Part shown: in pieces, positions 24,286 through 32,743 of the stretch
Layout of the letters: each line of letters opens with the position of its first letter
Numbering within the stretch: the stretch's first letter is position 1
Assembly (NCBI GenBank): GCA_003171255.1
Contig: PMYK01000030.1
Coordinates: 1 to 36,004, forward strand
DNA from: Chloroflexota bacterium
GTDB lineage: Bacteria > Chloroflexota > Limnocylindria > Limnocylindrales > CSP1-4
Direction: 5' to 3'
Length of the DNA: 36,004 bases
Position numbers and translations under genes: made by a program
The notes under the pieces: generated by a model
The model's input: the letters and a program-made list of their open reading frames with translations, nothing else
Told to the model about the DNA's origin: nothing
Database searches by the model: none

Positions 24286-24954
24286 CTAGCCTTGGCGGTT
24301 CAGCAGATCCTCGAGCGCGGCCGCGACGGCGCGTTCCACGGTGACGCGGTCGCCATCGGTGTTGATCGTGCGGGTGGCGGCTGCGCGCCAGGACGCGAGC
24401 GAGGCGGCCTGGGCGGCGATCCGCTGGCGGGCGTCCGACTCGTCCATGCCTCGGCCGATGAGACGGCCGAGCTGGGCCGCCTGGCTGCAGACGACAAGCC
24501 AGACCTCGTCGCACCACGGCGCATGGCCGGCTTCGACAAGCTTGATCGCCTCGATGACGATGACCGTCGGACGGCGGGCGTCGGCGGCTCGAATGGCCTC
24601 GCGTTCCAGACGTGCGACGGCGGGATGGACGATCGACTCGAGCTCGGCCAGGCGGGCGGGATCGCCGAAGACGAGGCGGCCCAGGGCGGCGCGGTCCAAG
24701 GAGCCGTCGGGGCGGCGGTACTCCCCGCCGAATCGGGCATGGATGGATTCGGTGACCGGCGCCCCCGGCGCCATCACGTCGCGAGTCAGCCGATCGGCGT
24801 CGATGATGGCGGCGCCGCGTTCGGCGAGCCAGCCGGCCACGGTCGACTTGCCGCAGCCGATCGGGCCGATCAGACCGACTACCGGCGCCTGCGTCCCGAG
24901 TGATCCGCGCCGTGGCTCTCCGGTTCGGCGGCGCGCCGGCTCACGATCCGTCAC
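24286..24954 (-). CDS. coaE: dephospho-CoA kinase
   Basis: CoaE phosphorylates the 3'-OH of the ribose of dephospho-CoA, the last step of coenzyme A synthesis. The 222-residue product has the P-loop GPIGCGKS at residues 30-37, the IIDADRLTRDVMAPG block that binds substrate, FGDPARLAELESIVHP, and the lid region. The frame is open far upstream, inside the ABC-F gene, but the start is GTG at 24952-24954, overlapping the ABC-F stop as GTGA. The extra ~23 polar N-terminal residues before the P-loop strand are slightly unusual. It is the third gene of a coupled run: mutM, ABC-F, coaE. mutM-coaE neighbourhood is common in Gram-positive bacteria. Confidence 0.95.
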   Translation of the reverse strand: MTDREPARRRTGEPRRGSLGTQAPVVGLIGPIGCGKSTVAGWLAERGAAIIDADRLTRDVMAPGAPVTESIHARFGGEYRRPDGSLDRAALGRLVFGDPARLAELESIVHPAVARLEREAIRAADARRPTVIVIEAIKLVEAGHAPWCDEVWLVVCSQAAQLGRLIGRGMDESDARQRIAAQAASLASWRAAATRTINTDGDRVTVERAVAAALEDLLNRQG

Positions 24955-27137
24955 GGGGCCGCCTCCTCCATTTCGAGCCACGACTCCTCGGCAGCGGCGA
25001 GCGCCTCGTCCACCGTCGCAAGATCGCCGCTGACGCGACGCAGCTCCACGAAGTTGCCGTGTACGCCGGGGTCGAGCAACGCTGACTCCAGTCGATGCTT
25101 GCGGGCGTTCAGGACGGCGAGTTCCTCCTCGATCTGGGCCTTGCGGCGACGGTAGGCGTCCTTCGACAGCTTCTCTGGCCTGGGGCGCGTCGAGACGGAG
25201 CCGGTGGAAACGGCCAAACCGGCGGATCGGGCCTGGTCGGCCGGGCCGGAGACGGCGAAGTGGGCAGAGTCGGCCGACACGGAGCCGTCGGAAGCATCTC
25301 TGGTGGCGGGGGCGCCGAGTCGGCCTCCACGACCGCTGCTCCCCGGTGAAGAAGCCACGGCACGCTTCGTTCGCGCCGCGGCTTTGGGACTCGAAGTCCC
25401 GACCGCGCCCCCCGGCCGACGCGCGCCCGTCTCCCGCGACTGTCCGCCATGAAGCCGCACCGCCTCCCTTTCGGCGGCAGCCCTCACCGTCCAGCCGTCC
25501 GCCACTGCCGCCCGCCAGGCGCGATAGCCGCCGTCGAACGGCACGGCCAGGCCGTCGTCGACGACCCACAGCGAATTGCAGACCTTCTCGAGAAGCCGGC
25601 GGTCGTGGCTGACGACCAGGAGCGTGGCGTCCGTGGTGGCCATGAACGCCTCGAGGGCTTCACGGGCGGGGATGTCGAGGTGGTTCGTCGGTTCGTCGAG
25701 GAGGAGCAGGTTGGCCGGCAGCAGGAAGAGCAGCGCCAACTCGAGGCGTGAGCGCTCGCCGCCGGAAAGGGCGGTGACTTCCTTGAATACGTCGTCGCCG
25801 CGAAACAGGAAGCGGGCCAGGTGGCTCCGCGCCGCCGCGGCGGTGAGTGGCATCTCGTCGAGCAGCGCGTCGAGGACCGTGGCGCCGGGGATCGGCGCGT
25901 CGCGAAGCTGGGCCAAGTAGCTGAGCTGGACGTTGCGGCCGATGTCGAGCGCGCCATCGAGCGGCGGCAGGTCGCCGCCGATCGTTCGCAGCAGCGTCGT
26001 CTTGCCGGCGCCGTTCGGGCCCACGATGCCGATGCGATCGCCGCGGCGCAGCTCCAGCCACGGAACGCGGGCGACCGCGGTCTGGCTCGAGGCCGCGGTC
26101 GGGGCCGCGGTCGGGGCCGCGGTCGGGGCCAGATACCCCACGACCAATCCCTCGGCCCGGACCACCGATTCGTACGATCGAGCGGGCGCTCCGCCCGCCA
26201 GGGCTTCGGTCGGCAGCTTGAGCCGGGCGTCGGACCGGCGCTTCTCGAGCGGCTGCAGGGCCTCGAGTCGGGCTTCGTGCTCGTGCATCTTCGAGTACTT
26301 GCGCTGGTGGCGATACAGCTGCACGAGTTCGCGCTCGCGGGTGATCTGCCCGGCGCGGTCCTCGGCGTCCTCGTCGGCGCGAATATCGCGCTCCTCGCGC
26401 TGGCGGGCATAGGCGGCGTAGCCGCCACGGAACGGCGTCAAACGTCGATCTCGCAGCTCCCAAACCCGAGTCACCGTCGCGTCGAGGAAAGCCCGGTCAT
26501 GCGAAGCCACGATCAGGCTGCCGTGGCGTCTGCCGAGGTGCTCCTCGAGCCACTCGAGCGCACCCAGGTCGAGGTGGTTCGTGGGCTCGTCGAGGAGGAG
26601 CAGCTCGGGGTCGGACAGCAGCAGACGGGCCAGCGCCGCGCGGGTCTGCTCACCGCCGGAGAGATTCGTTGGCGAGCGATCCCAGTCGGCGCGCTCGAAG
26701 CCCAGCCCGGAGAGCGCCTCCTCGACGCGCTGATCGAGCGAGTAGCCGTCCTTCACCGCGAACTCGTGCTGGAGACTCTCGTATTCGGGCTCGGTGACAC
26801 GACCCTCATGCTCGATCTGCCGAAGCGTTCGCTCCAGCTCCTCGAGCCGCCGGGCGCCCGACCGTACCGCCAGCCGCAAGCTCGGCGACTCGATGAAGGC
26901 GGAATCGACGTGCGCCTCCTGCGAAAGCATCGCGATGCTCAGCGCCCGTTTTCGATGGACCGCACCCTCATCCGGCTCGTCGACGCCGGCCACGAGCCGC
27001 AGCAGAGTCGTCTTGCCGGCGCCGTTGGGGCCGACGAGGCCGATTCGATCGCCGGCCGCGATGGCCGCATCGACGTGGTCGAGGATGACGAAGTCGCCTA
27101 CTTCGCGGTGAACGCCTTGGAGTCGAACGATGGACAT
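24951..27137 (-). CDS. ABC-F family ATPase (Uup-like)
   Basis: ABC-F proteins have no membrane domain and act on ribosomes or on DNA-linked structures. The 728-residue protein has two nucleotide-binding domains. Walker A is GPNGAGKTT at 36-44 and again in the second half. The signatures are NLSGGEQ and ALSGGER, and the Walker B blocks are LLLLDEPTNHLD. A charged helical inter-domain linker (REERDIRADEDAEDRAGQI onward) follows the first domain. A ~95-residue Ser/Gly/Ala-rich segment at about residues 556-652 separates the second domain from a C-terminal coiled coil (KLSKDAYRRRKAQIEEELAVL), as in Uup. A 12-base repeat encodes APT-type repeats before the second domain. The ATG shares one base with the mutM stop (TGATG), and the end overlaps coaE, so all three are coupled. 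Confidence 0.92.
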   Translation of the reverse strand: MSIVRLQGVHREVGDFVILDHVDAAIAAGDRIGLVGPNGAGKTTLLRLVAGVDEPDEGAVHRKRALSIAMLSQEAHVDSAFIESPSLRLAVRSGARRLEELERTLRQIEHEGRVTEPEYESLQHEFAVKDGYSLDQRVEEALSGLGFERADWDRSPTNLSGGEQTRAALARLLLSDPELLLLDEPTNHLDLGALEWLEEHLGRRHGSLIVASHDRAFLDATVTRVWELRDRRLTPFRGGYAAYARQREERDIRADEDAEDRAGQITRERELVQLYRHQRKYSKMHEHEARLEALQPLEKRRSDARLKLPTEALAGGAPARSYESVVRAEGLVVGYLAPTAAPTAAPTAASSQTAVARVPWLELRRGDRIGIVGPNGAGKTTLLRTIGGDLPPLDGALDIGRNVQLSYLAQLRDAPIPGATVLDALLDEMPLTAAAARSHLARFLFRGDDVFKEVTALSGGERSRLELALLFLLPANLLLLDEPTNHLDIPAREALEAFMATTDATLLVVSHDRRLLEKVCNSLWVVDDGLAVPFDGGYRAWRAAVADGWTVRAAAEREAVRLHGGQSRETGARRPGGAVGTSSPKAAARTKRAVASSPGSSGRGGRLGAPATRDASDGSVSADSAHFAVSGPADQARSAGLAVSTGSVSTRPRPEKLSKDAYRRRKAQIEEELAVLNARKHRLESALLDPGVHGNFVELRRVSGDLATVDEALAAAEESWLEMEEAAP
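26091..26130. repeat. 12-bp in-frame tandem repeat in ABC-F gene
   Basis: The unit GGCCGCGGTCGG occurs three times plus four bases. It codes for an Ala-Pro-Thr-Ala repeat just before the second nucleotide-binding domain. The copies are exact, which suggests recent slippage. Confidence 0.85.
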
Positions 27138-28306
27138 CAGGCCGGCCCTCCCGCACGAGCTATGGCCCGCCTCGTCGCGGCTGCCTTGCGGGCGGCCGAC
27201 GTTCGGCGCTCCCGCTCAGCGGCATGTGCGGTGGCGCGTTCGCCGGCGCGCGCCTCTTCCCCTGAGGTCCGGCCGAGCACGCCCTCGCCGGACAGCTCGG
27301 TCCAGCGGGGTCCGCGGCTTTTTGGCTCGACCACCCGGACCGGCGCCCTCGCGGCGCGCTCGAGCAGCTGCGCCGCGGCAGACCGCTGGTCCGCCGGCAG
27401 TCGCTGGCACCACGAGCAGAAATGCGTCGCTCGGCCGCCGACGACGATCCGCTTGATCGGCCGGCCGCAGCGATCGCACGGTTCGCCGGCCCGCTGGTAG
27501 ACCTGGAGGTGCTCCTGCATCGAGCCGTCGCCTTCAGGCGCCGTGTAGTCGTCGACCGAACTGCCGCGCCGTTCGACGGCCTCGGTCAGAACCGCGCGTA
27601 AGGCCGCGTGGAGTCGACGCGCGTCGTCCGGCTTAAGGGTGTGGGCTTCGCGCAGCGGGTGGAGCCGCGCCCGCCAGAGAGATTCGTCGGCGTAGATGTT
27701 GCCCACCCCGGCGAGGAATTCCTGGTTCATCAGCAGCGTCTTGAGGCGGCCGCGACGGCGAGAAAGCAGCTCCGCAAAGCGCCTCCACGTAAGGTCATCT
27801 GCGAGCGGCTCGGCACCGGTCGCGAGAACGCCCACGGCCTCGCCTTCGATCGGCAGCCCGGTGGCGACGTCTCGGCGGTACAGCCCGATACGGCCGAACT
27901 TGCGAATGTCGCGGAACCGCAGCTCTCGAGCGTCCGACAGCGCCAGCACGGCGTGGACATGGCGATCCTGCCCGGTGCCGGCCGGCACGACGAAGAGCTG
28001 ACCTGTCATCTTGAGGTGGATCGTGAGAACGGCCGGTTCGGGGTCGGGCGGGGCCCCGGCCGGTCCGGGGTCGGGCGCGGCCCGGCGGTCGCCGAATCGA
28101 TCGCTCGGCCCGAGCCAGACCAGGAGCTGCTTGCCGCGTCGGCCCACACCTTCGATCTGGCGCCCTGCCACGGCCCGCACAAATTCGTCGGCGTCGTGGC
28201 TGCGGAGAGTCGGCGGCCAGTTGGAACTGGCGCCCACGATGCGCGCGCCCGTCACCAGGCGGCGCAGATCGCCGGCGATCGTCTCGACTTCGGGCAGTTC
28301 GGGCAT
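27137..28306 (-). CDS. mutM: formamidopyrimidine-DNA glycosylase (MutM/Fpg)
   Basis: Fpg removes 8-oxoguanine and ring-opened purines by a glycosylase/AP-lyase reaction in base excision repair. The mature N-terminus PELPEVET with catalytic Pro2/Glu3 is present, as is the conserved Lys in GKQLLVWL. NQEFLAGVGNIYADE marks the helix-two-turn-helix, and the zinc finger is C-x2-C-x16-C-x2-C near residues 277-297. The 389 residues exceed the usual ~270-290. One insert at about residues 66-96 (Pro/Asp/Ala-rich) comes from a 27-base tandem duplication, and an ~85-residue Arg/Ala/Glu-rich tail follows the zinc finger. The start is fixed at ATG 28304-28306 by the obligatory N-terminal Pro; the open frame to 28468 is not used. 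No good ribosome site is visible. Confidence 0.95.
   Translation of the reverse strand: MPELPEVETIAGDLRRLVTGARIVGASSNWPPTLRSHDADEFVRAVAGRQIEGVGRRGKQLLVWLGPSDRFGDRRAAPDPGPAGAPPDPEPAVLTIHLKMTGQLFVVPAGTGQDRHVHAVLALSDARELRFRDIRKFGRIGLYRRDVATGLPIEGEAVGVLATGAEPLADDLTWRRFAELLSRRRGRLKTLLMNQEFLAGVGNIYADESLWRARLHPLREAHTLKPDDARRLHAALRAVLTEAVERRGSSVDDYTAPEGDGSMQEHLQVYQRAGEPCDRCGRPIKRIVVGGRATHFCSWCQRLPADQRSAAAQLLERAARAPVRVVEPKSRGPRWTELSGEGVLGRTSGEEARAGERATAHAAERERRTSAARKAAATRRAIARAGGPA
28031..28077. repeat. 27-bp period duplication in mutM insert
   Basis: Two 20-base copies (28031-28050 and 28058-28077) differ at one base and are offset by 27 bases, that is nine codons. They encode the repeated PDP-rich insert in the N-terminal domain of Fpg. 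Confidence 0.8.
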
Positions 28307-28391
28307 ACCTAGAGGGTAACGGGGCGGCGGTTGTGATGCGTCGGGCGGCTGAGCCCGCCTGCCGATGAGCCGAGCGGGCACCTGAGGGCGC

Positions 28392-29336
28392 CTACTCCTG
28401 AGCCAGCGCCGGCGCCACTTGCTGCTGAAGCTCGAGGCAGACCTGCCGGGCCAACTCGACGAACGCAACCTGTCCCGGCGAGCGGTATCGATCGCGGTGC
28501 CAGGCGAGGGTCAGCACCCGAGGCGGAACCTCCGTTGGGATTACCGCGCATTTGGGGTCGGTCTCGTCCACCGTCAGGCGCGGCACCAGGGCCACGCCGA
28601 TTCCAGCCACCACCAGCGCCTGTACGGTGGTGTTGTCATCGGACCGGAAGACCCATTGTGGATTGCCGCCAGAGGCGCGCAGGTAGTCCTCGGCCGCGCC
28701 GGTGCTCCGACAGTGGCGGAAGCCGATGAGCGGCAGATTTGCGATCTCAGCCGCGGTAGCCGGCCGGTCCAACTCCGTCAGCGGCGACGTGGCGGGCACG
28801 ACCAGGACGTACGGGTCGCGGAATAGCTCGACTGCCTCGAAGGGTCCGTCCGATAACGGGTAGACGGCGAACGAGAGATCCAGCTCGCCCGACTCGACGA
28901 GGTGCAGCAGACCATCGTCGCTGTTGGTCTCCGTGAGATGGACTTCGACGTTGGGCCAGAGCTTTGGGAAGATACCCAGGGTCTGAGGCAGCACCCGAGC
29001 CCCAACGCTCTGGTACGTGCCGACGCGGAGACGACCGGTCGCCCCTTCGGAGAAGGCCTGTATGTCGGCCCTCGCCGCCTGCATCCGAGCCACGATGGCA
29101 TCTGCGTGACGAAGCAGCAGCACACCCGCCTCGGTGACCGCGACGGTCCGCCGGCCGCGCGACCGCTCGAGCAGTCGAACGCCCAGTATCGACTCGAGCG
29201 CAGCCACGTGCTGGCTCACCGCTGACTGTGTGTAGTCGAGCGATATCGCCGCTTCGTGGAAGGAACCGGTTTCCGCGACGGCTCGGAAGCTCAACAGATG
29301 CCTGAATTCGAGGTCCGCCAAATGATCAGCAGTCAT
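28392..29336 (-). CDS. LysR-family transcriptional regulator
   Basis: A 314-residue LysR-type regulator. The N-terminal winged helix-turn-helix reads FRHLLSFRAVAETGSFHEAA to SAVSQHVAALE, followed by the linker helix and a two-lobed effector domain (GRLRVGTYQSVGARVLP onward). Length is normal. The ATG at 29334-29336 has no clear Shine-Dalgarno sequence. LysR proteins usually control the divergent neighbour; here that neighbour is a 34-codon membrane peptide, and the AT-richer gap holds a T-N11-A inverted repeat that also lies within the likely promoter spacer of lysR itself, suggesting autorepression. Effector unknown. Confidence 0.95.
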   Translation of the reverse strand: MTADHLADLEFRHLLSFRAVAETGSFHEAAISLDYTQSAVSQHVAALESILGVRLLERSRGRRTVAVTEAGVLLLRHADAIVARMQAARADIQAFSEGATGRLRVGTYQSVGARVLPQTLGIFPKLWPNVEVHLTETNSDDGLLHLVESGELDLSFAVYPLSDGPFEAVELFRDPYVLVVPATSPLTELDRPATAAEIANLPLIGFRHCRSTGAAEDYLRASGGNPQWVFRSDDNTTVQALVVAGIGVALVPRLTVDETDPKCAVIPTEVPPRVLTLAWHRDRYRSPGQVAFVELARQVCLELQQQVAPALAQE

Positions 29337-29358
29337 GATTACTAACTAAACAATGTCG

Positions 29359-29375
29359 ACTTGCTCTAATCAAGT
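29359..29375. promoter_or_regulatory. LysR-type binding site (T-N11-A inverted repeat)
   Basis: ACTTG-N7-CAAGT is a perfect inverted repeat containing the T-N11-A LysR motif. It lies midway in the 59-base gap between lysR and the divergent small gene. A TCTAAT hexamer (29365-29370) inside it could be the -10 of the small gene, with no good -35, as expected for an activated promoter. On the other strand TTGTCA precedes the site and fits the lysR -35. Confidence 0.6.
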
Positions 29376-29395
29376 GACAAACCTACCGTATTGGC

Positions 29396-29500
29396 ATGGA
29401 CATCATCACAGTCGCATTGCTGGTTCTGGTCTTCGTCGTCCTGTCTTCCGTGTTCGGTGACGACTCGCTTCCGTCCGACCACCGCACGCGCACCTGGTAG
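29396..29500 (+). CDS. 34-residue single-pass membrane peptide, divergent from lysR
   Basis: The ORF starts at ATG 29396 and ends at TAG 29498-29500. The product begins MDIITVALLVLVFVVLSSVFG, one membrane-spanning stretch of about 18 hydrophobic residues, and ends in a short polar tail DDSLPSDHRTRTW. No strong ribosome site is seen. Support comes from the divergent LysR gene with a palindromic site between them and from the clean hydrophobic/polar design. The family is not recognised. It could be a regulatory small membrane protein or a chance ORF. A weak hairpin (GGCCC/GGGCC, 29523-29536) separates it from the convergent polA. Confidence 0.5.
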   Translation: MDIITVALLVLVFVVLSSVFGDDSLPSDHRTRTW

Positions 29501-29548
29501 GCGTCTCGACAAATCGCCCGGCGGCCCTGTCGGGCCCCGCGATCGCCC

Positions 29549-32521
29549 TTATCCTGCCGCGACCTCGGCCGGGGCCTCGCCCAGCTCCGCGAGCACCTCG
29601 TCCTCGCGTGTGAGCGGCCGCATCGACTCCCAATCGTCGCCGACCTTTACGTCGACGGTCAGCGGGACATCGAGCTTTAGCGCCCCCTCCATCGTCTCGC
29701 GGAGGATGGCCGCCGTGGCGTCGACCTCCCCGCGCGGCACCTCGAGCACGAGCTCGTCGTGGACCTGGAGCAGCAACCGCGCCTTGAGGCCGGCCGCTAC
29801 CAGCCGCCCCGGCAGCCGGATCATGGCGATCTTGATGATGTCCGCGGCCGTGCCCTGAATCGGCATGTTGATTGCCATCCGCTCACCGGCGCCGCGCAGT
29901 GCGGGATTGGACATGCGCAGCTCCGGGATGAAGCGCCGCCGTCCGAGCAGGGTCGAGACCCAGCCCTGCTGCCGTGCTAGCTCCTTGATGTGGAGCATGT
30001 AGTAGCTGATGCCGCTGTATGTGGCGAAGTAGTTGTCGATGAACGCCTTCGCCTCGGCTCGTGAGATGCCGGCTCGCGACGACAGACCGAAGTCGCTCAT
30101 GCCGTAGGCGAGGCCGAAGTTGACCATCTTGGCCATCGACCGCTCGTCGTGGTCGATGTCTTCGGGGGCCTTGTGCAGGACGCGAGCGGCAGTCTCGCGG
30201 TGGATGTCGGCGCCTCGGGCGAAGGCATCGCGCAGGTGCTCGTCACCCGAGACATGGGCCAGGATGCGTAGCTCGATCTGCGAGTAGTCCGCCGCCAGCA
30301 GCGTCACGTCCGGTCCGCCGGCCACGAAGGCCCGGCGGATTCGCCGGCCAAGGGCCGACCGGATCGGGATGTTCTGGAGGTTCGGATCGGAGGACGAGAG
30401 CCGGCCGGTTGCGGCGACGGCCTGGTGGAAGGTGGTGTGCAGCCGACCGTCGCGGCTCGAAACCAGTAACGGCAGGGCTTCAATGTAAGTCGAGCGGAGC
30501 TTCGAGTAGAGCCGCCAGTCGAGCAGCTTGCCGATCATCGGATGCGCGGGCTTGAGCTCCTCGAGGACGGAGGCGTCGGTCGAGTAGCCGGTCTTGGTCC
30601 GCTTGCCCTTTGGCAGGTTCAGTTCGTAGAAGAGGATCTGTTCGAGCTGCTTGGGCGAGCCGAGGTTGAAGTCGTGGCCCACGTCGAGGTAGATCTCCGA
30701 CTCCAGTCGGGCCATCTCGCCCCCGAACTCCGTGTCGAGAAGTGCGAGTGCCCCACTGTCGATGGCAACGCCGGCAACTTCCATTTCGGCCAGGACTGGG
30801 ATCAGCGGCAGCTCGACCTCGCGGAAGAGGCTGTCCAGGCCCGAGTCCGCGAGCGCCTTCGAGAGCGGCTCGCGGACGGCCAGCGTGGCCAGGGCGTCGA
30901 GGCCGATCCTGACCGCGGGGGGCACATCGCCCGCCGGCGGCAGTGTCACGTCCAGCCGCTCGTGGGCGACGTCGGCGATGGTCTGGGACCGCAGCGAGGC
31001 GTTGAGGAGATACGCGGCGATCTGAGTGTCGAAGGCTACGGGTAGCGGCTTCTCGGCTCCGCCGGCGATGTTCGCCACCATGAGTGGCTTGGCCTCGTGC
31101 CCGACGACCTGCGCCCCCGACTTCAGCAGGATGTCACCGAGCCAGCCAACCGCCTCGTGACCCTCGGCCACGAGCACGCGGCCGTCACCGCAGGCGAGCG
31201 CGAGCGCCTGAGGCATGCCCCGCATCGGGCGTGGATCGTCCATGAGGAGCGCGGCGCCGACCTCGCCACCGTCCGCCAGCCAGGCTGCGGCCTCGGCGGC
31301 ATCCTCAGGCGTGGCCTCGAACCGGTCCAGGAGCGTCGGGTCTGCCACGGCCGCCCGGAGAGCCGCTGCCAGGTCCACGGGTCCGGCGGTGCCGCCTCCG
31401 ACTCGAGTCCGTGAGGCCACAGGCGACGGACCGGCCGTTGGGCCCGCGGCGCCCAACCCGGTCGAGCCGAAGTCCATGCTGAGTTGCAGCCCCTCGCCCT
31501 GGCCGATGAGTGAGCGGCCGAAGCCGACCCGGCGGCTTCCGCCGTCCTGGCCGGCTTCGCGGCGCGGGGCACGTGGCGCCTCGCCGGCGACCCGGGCGGC
31601 GGGCACGCTACCGGCCACGGAACGAAGCGCCTCGGCGGCGTCCACGGCCGACTCACCGGTGAGTGGCGGCAGCCTGTCGATAAGCGTTCGGAACTCGAAC
31701 TCGCGGAAGAGGCGCACCACCTCGGCCCGATCGTAGTCGGAGAGTCGGGCGGCGTCGAGATCCAGCGTGATCGGCAGATCGCAAACGATTCGGCTCAGCT
31801 TGCGGCTCGCAAAGACCTGCTCGCGGGCCTCGACGAGCTTGTCGCGCAGCTTGTCTGGCTTGACCTCGGCGAGCCTGCCGTAGATCCCCTCGATCGACCC
31901 GAACTCGCCGACGAGCTTCGCCGCGGTCTTCTCCCCCACTCCCGGGATGCCGGGGATGTTGTCGGTCGGATCGCCCTTCAGGGCCTTGTAGTCGATCATC
32001 TGGTTCGGCCGAAGCTCGAACCGCTCCCAGATCCTGGCCGGGTCATAGTAGACGGTCGAGTCCACGCCCTGGCGCGTCGTCATCAGCCGCGTGTGCTCGG
32101 TCACGATCTGGAGCATGTCCATATCGCCCGTCACGACCGTCGTGTCGATGCCGCGGGCGTCCATGTCGCGAGTTATCGTGCCGATGACGTCGTCCGCCTC
32201 GTAGCCGGCCATCTCGTAGACGGGGATGCGCAGCGCCGCGACAACTTCCCGAACCTTGGGGAACTGCGAGCGCAGATCGTCCGGCATCGGCGCGCGGGTG
32301 GCTTTGTAGTCGGCGAACTGCTCGTGCCGGAAAGTCGGGCCCGGCAGATCGAAGCAGGCGGCCACGTATTCGGGCTGCAGGTCCTGGATTCCGCGCAGGA
32401 GGATGCTGCAGAAGCCGAAGACGGCGTTGACCAGCTCGCCCTTGCTGGTGGTCAGCGGCGGCAGGGCGTGGTAGCCACGGTAGATGAGGCCGTTGCTGTC
32501 GAGCAGCATCAGACGGGTCAT
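29549..32521 (-). CDS. polA: DNA polymerase I
   Basis: PolA fills repair gaps and removes RNA primers. In the 990-residue product, a 5'-nuclease domain covers residues 1 to ~290 (LMLLDSNGLIYRGYHA; GDPTDNIPGIPGVGEKTA). A ~80-residue Gly/Ala/Arg-rich linker follows, then a 3'-5' exonuclease-like domain, then the polymerase domain. Polymerase motif A is DYSQIELRIL near residue 746, motif B is MAKMVNFGLAYG and motif C is QVHDELVLEVP near 921. The exonuclease domain lacks the D-x-E of motif I (GAALLMDDPRP in its place), so proofreading is probably lost, as in Taq and Bacillus enzymes. The ATG at 32519-32521 has GAGG five bases upstream and begins at the conserved N-terminus; the frame is open to 32572. 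No SOS-like box was seen upstream. Confidence 0.97.
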   Translation of the reverse strand: MTRLMLLDSNGLIYRGYHALPPLTTSKGELVNAVFGFCSILLRGIQDLQPEYVAACFDLPGPTFRHEQFADYKATRAPMPDDLRSQFPKVREVVAALRIPVYEMAGYEADDVIGTITRDMDARGIDTTVVTGDMDMLQIVTEHTRLMTTRQGVDSTVYYDPARIWERFELRPNQMIDYKALKGDPTDNIPGIPGVGEKTAAKLVGEFGSIEGIYGRLAEVKPDKLRDKLVEAREQVFASRKLSRIVCDLPITLDLDAARLSDYDRAEVVRLFREFEFRTLIDRLPPLTGESAVDAAEALRSVAGSVPAARVAGEAPRAPRREAGQDGGSRRVGFGRSLIGQGEGLQLSMDFGSTGLGAAGPTAGPSPVASRTRVGGGTAGPVDLAAALRAAVADPTLLDRFEATPEDAAEAAAWLADGGEVGAALLMDDPRPMRGMPQALALACGDGRVLVAEGHEAVGWLGDILLKSGAQVVGHEAKPLMVANIAGGAEKPLPVAFDTQIAAYLLNASLRSQTIADVAHERLDVTLPPAGDVPPAVRIGLDALATLAVREPLSKALADSGLDSLFREVELPLIPVLAEMEVAGVAIDSGALALLDTEFGGEMARLESEIYLDVGHDFNLGSPKQLEQILFYELNLPKGKRTKTGYSTDASVLEELKPAHPMIGKLLDWRLYSKLRSTYIEALPLLVSSRDGRLHTTFHQAVAATGRLSSSDPNLQNIPIRSALGRRIRRAFVAGGPDVTLLAADYSQIELRILAHVSGDEHLRDAFARGADIHRETAARVLHKAPEDIDHDERSMAKMVNFGLAYGMSDFGLSSRAGISRAEAKAFIDNYFATYSGISYYMLHIKELARQQGWVSTLLGRRRFIPELRMSNPALRGAGERMAINMPIQGTAADIIKIAMIRLPGRLVAAGLKARLLLQVHDELVLEVPRGEVDATAAILRETMEGALKLDVPLTVDVKVGDDWESMRPLTREDEVLAELGEAPAEVAAG

Positions 32522-32743
32522 GCGGGCCTCGGTCGGTACGGCGCCGGCGATCGACAGCGGCCGGCCGAACAAGTTTACCCGGGGCGGGCGTAGGACCGGC
32601 CCAGCCCGCCCGTCAGTACGAGCGGGTCACGCCACCGAGCTCTGGCCAGGAAGACCAGGATCGGCGTGGTGAACAGAATCGAGCAGCCGGCCCAATCAGG
32701 CCGGGTCGCGGAATCAGGCTACCGGCATTCCCAGTCCGATGGG

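Noticed and set aside
24955-25569. In-frame upstream extension of coaE (205 codons)
   Set aside because: It lies wholly inside the ABC-F gene, is Arg/Gly-rich, and the P-loop domain begins after the coupled GTG at 24954.
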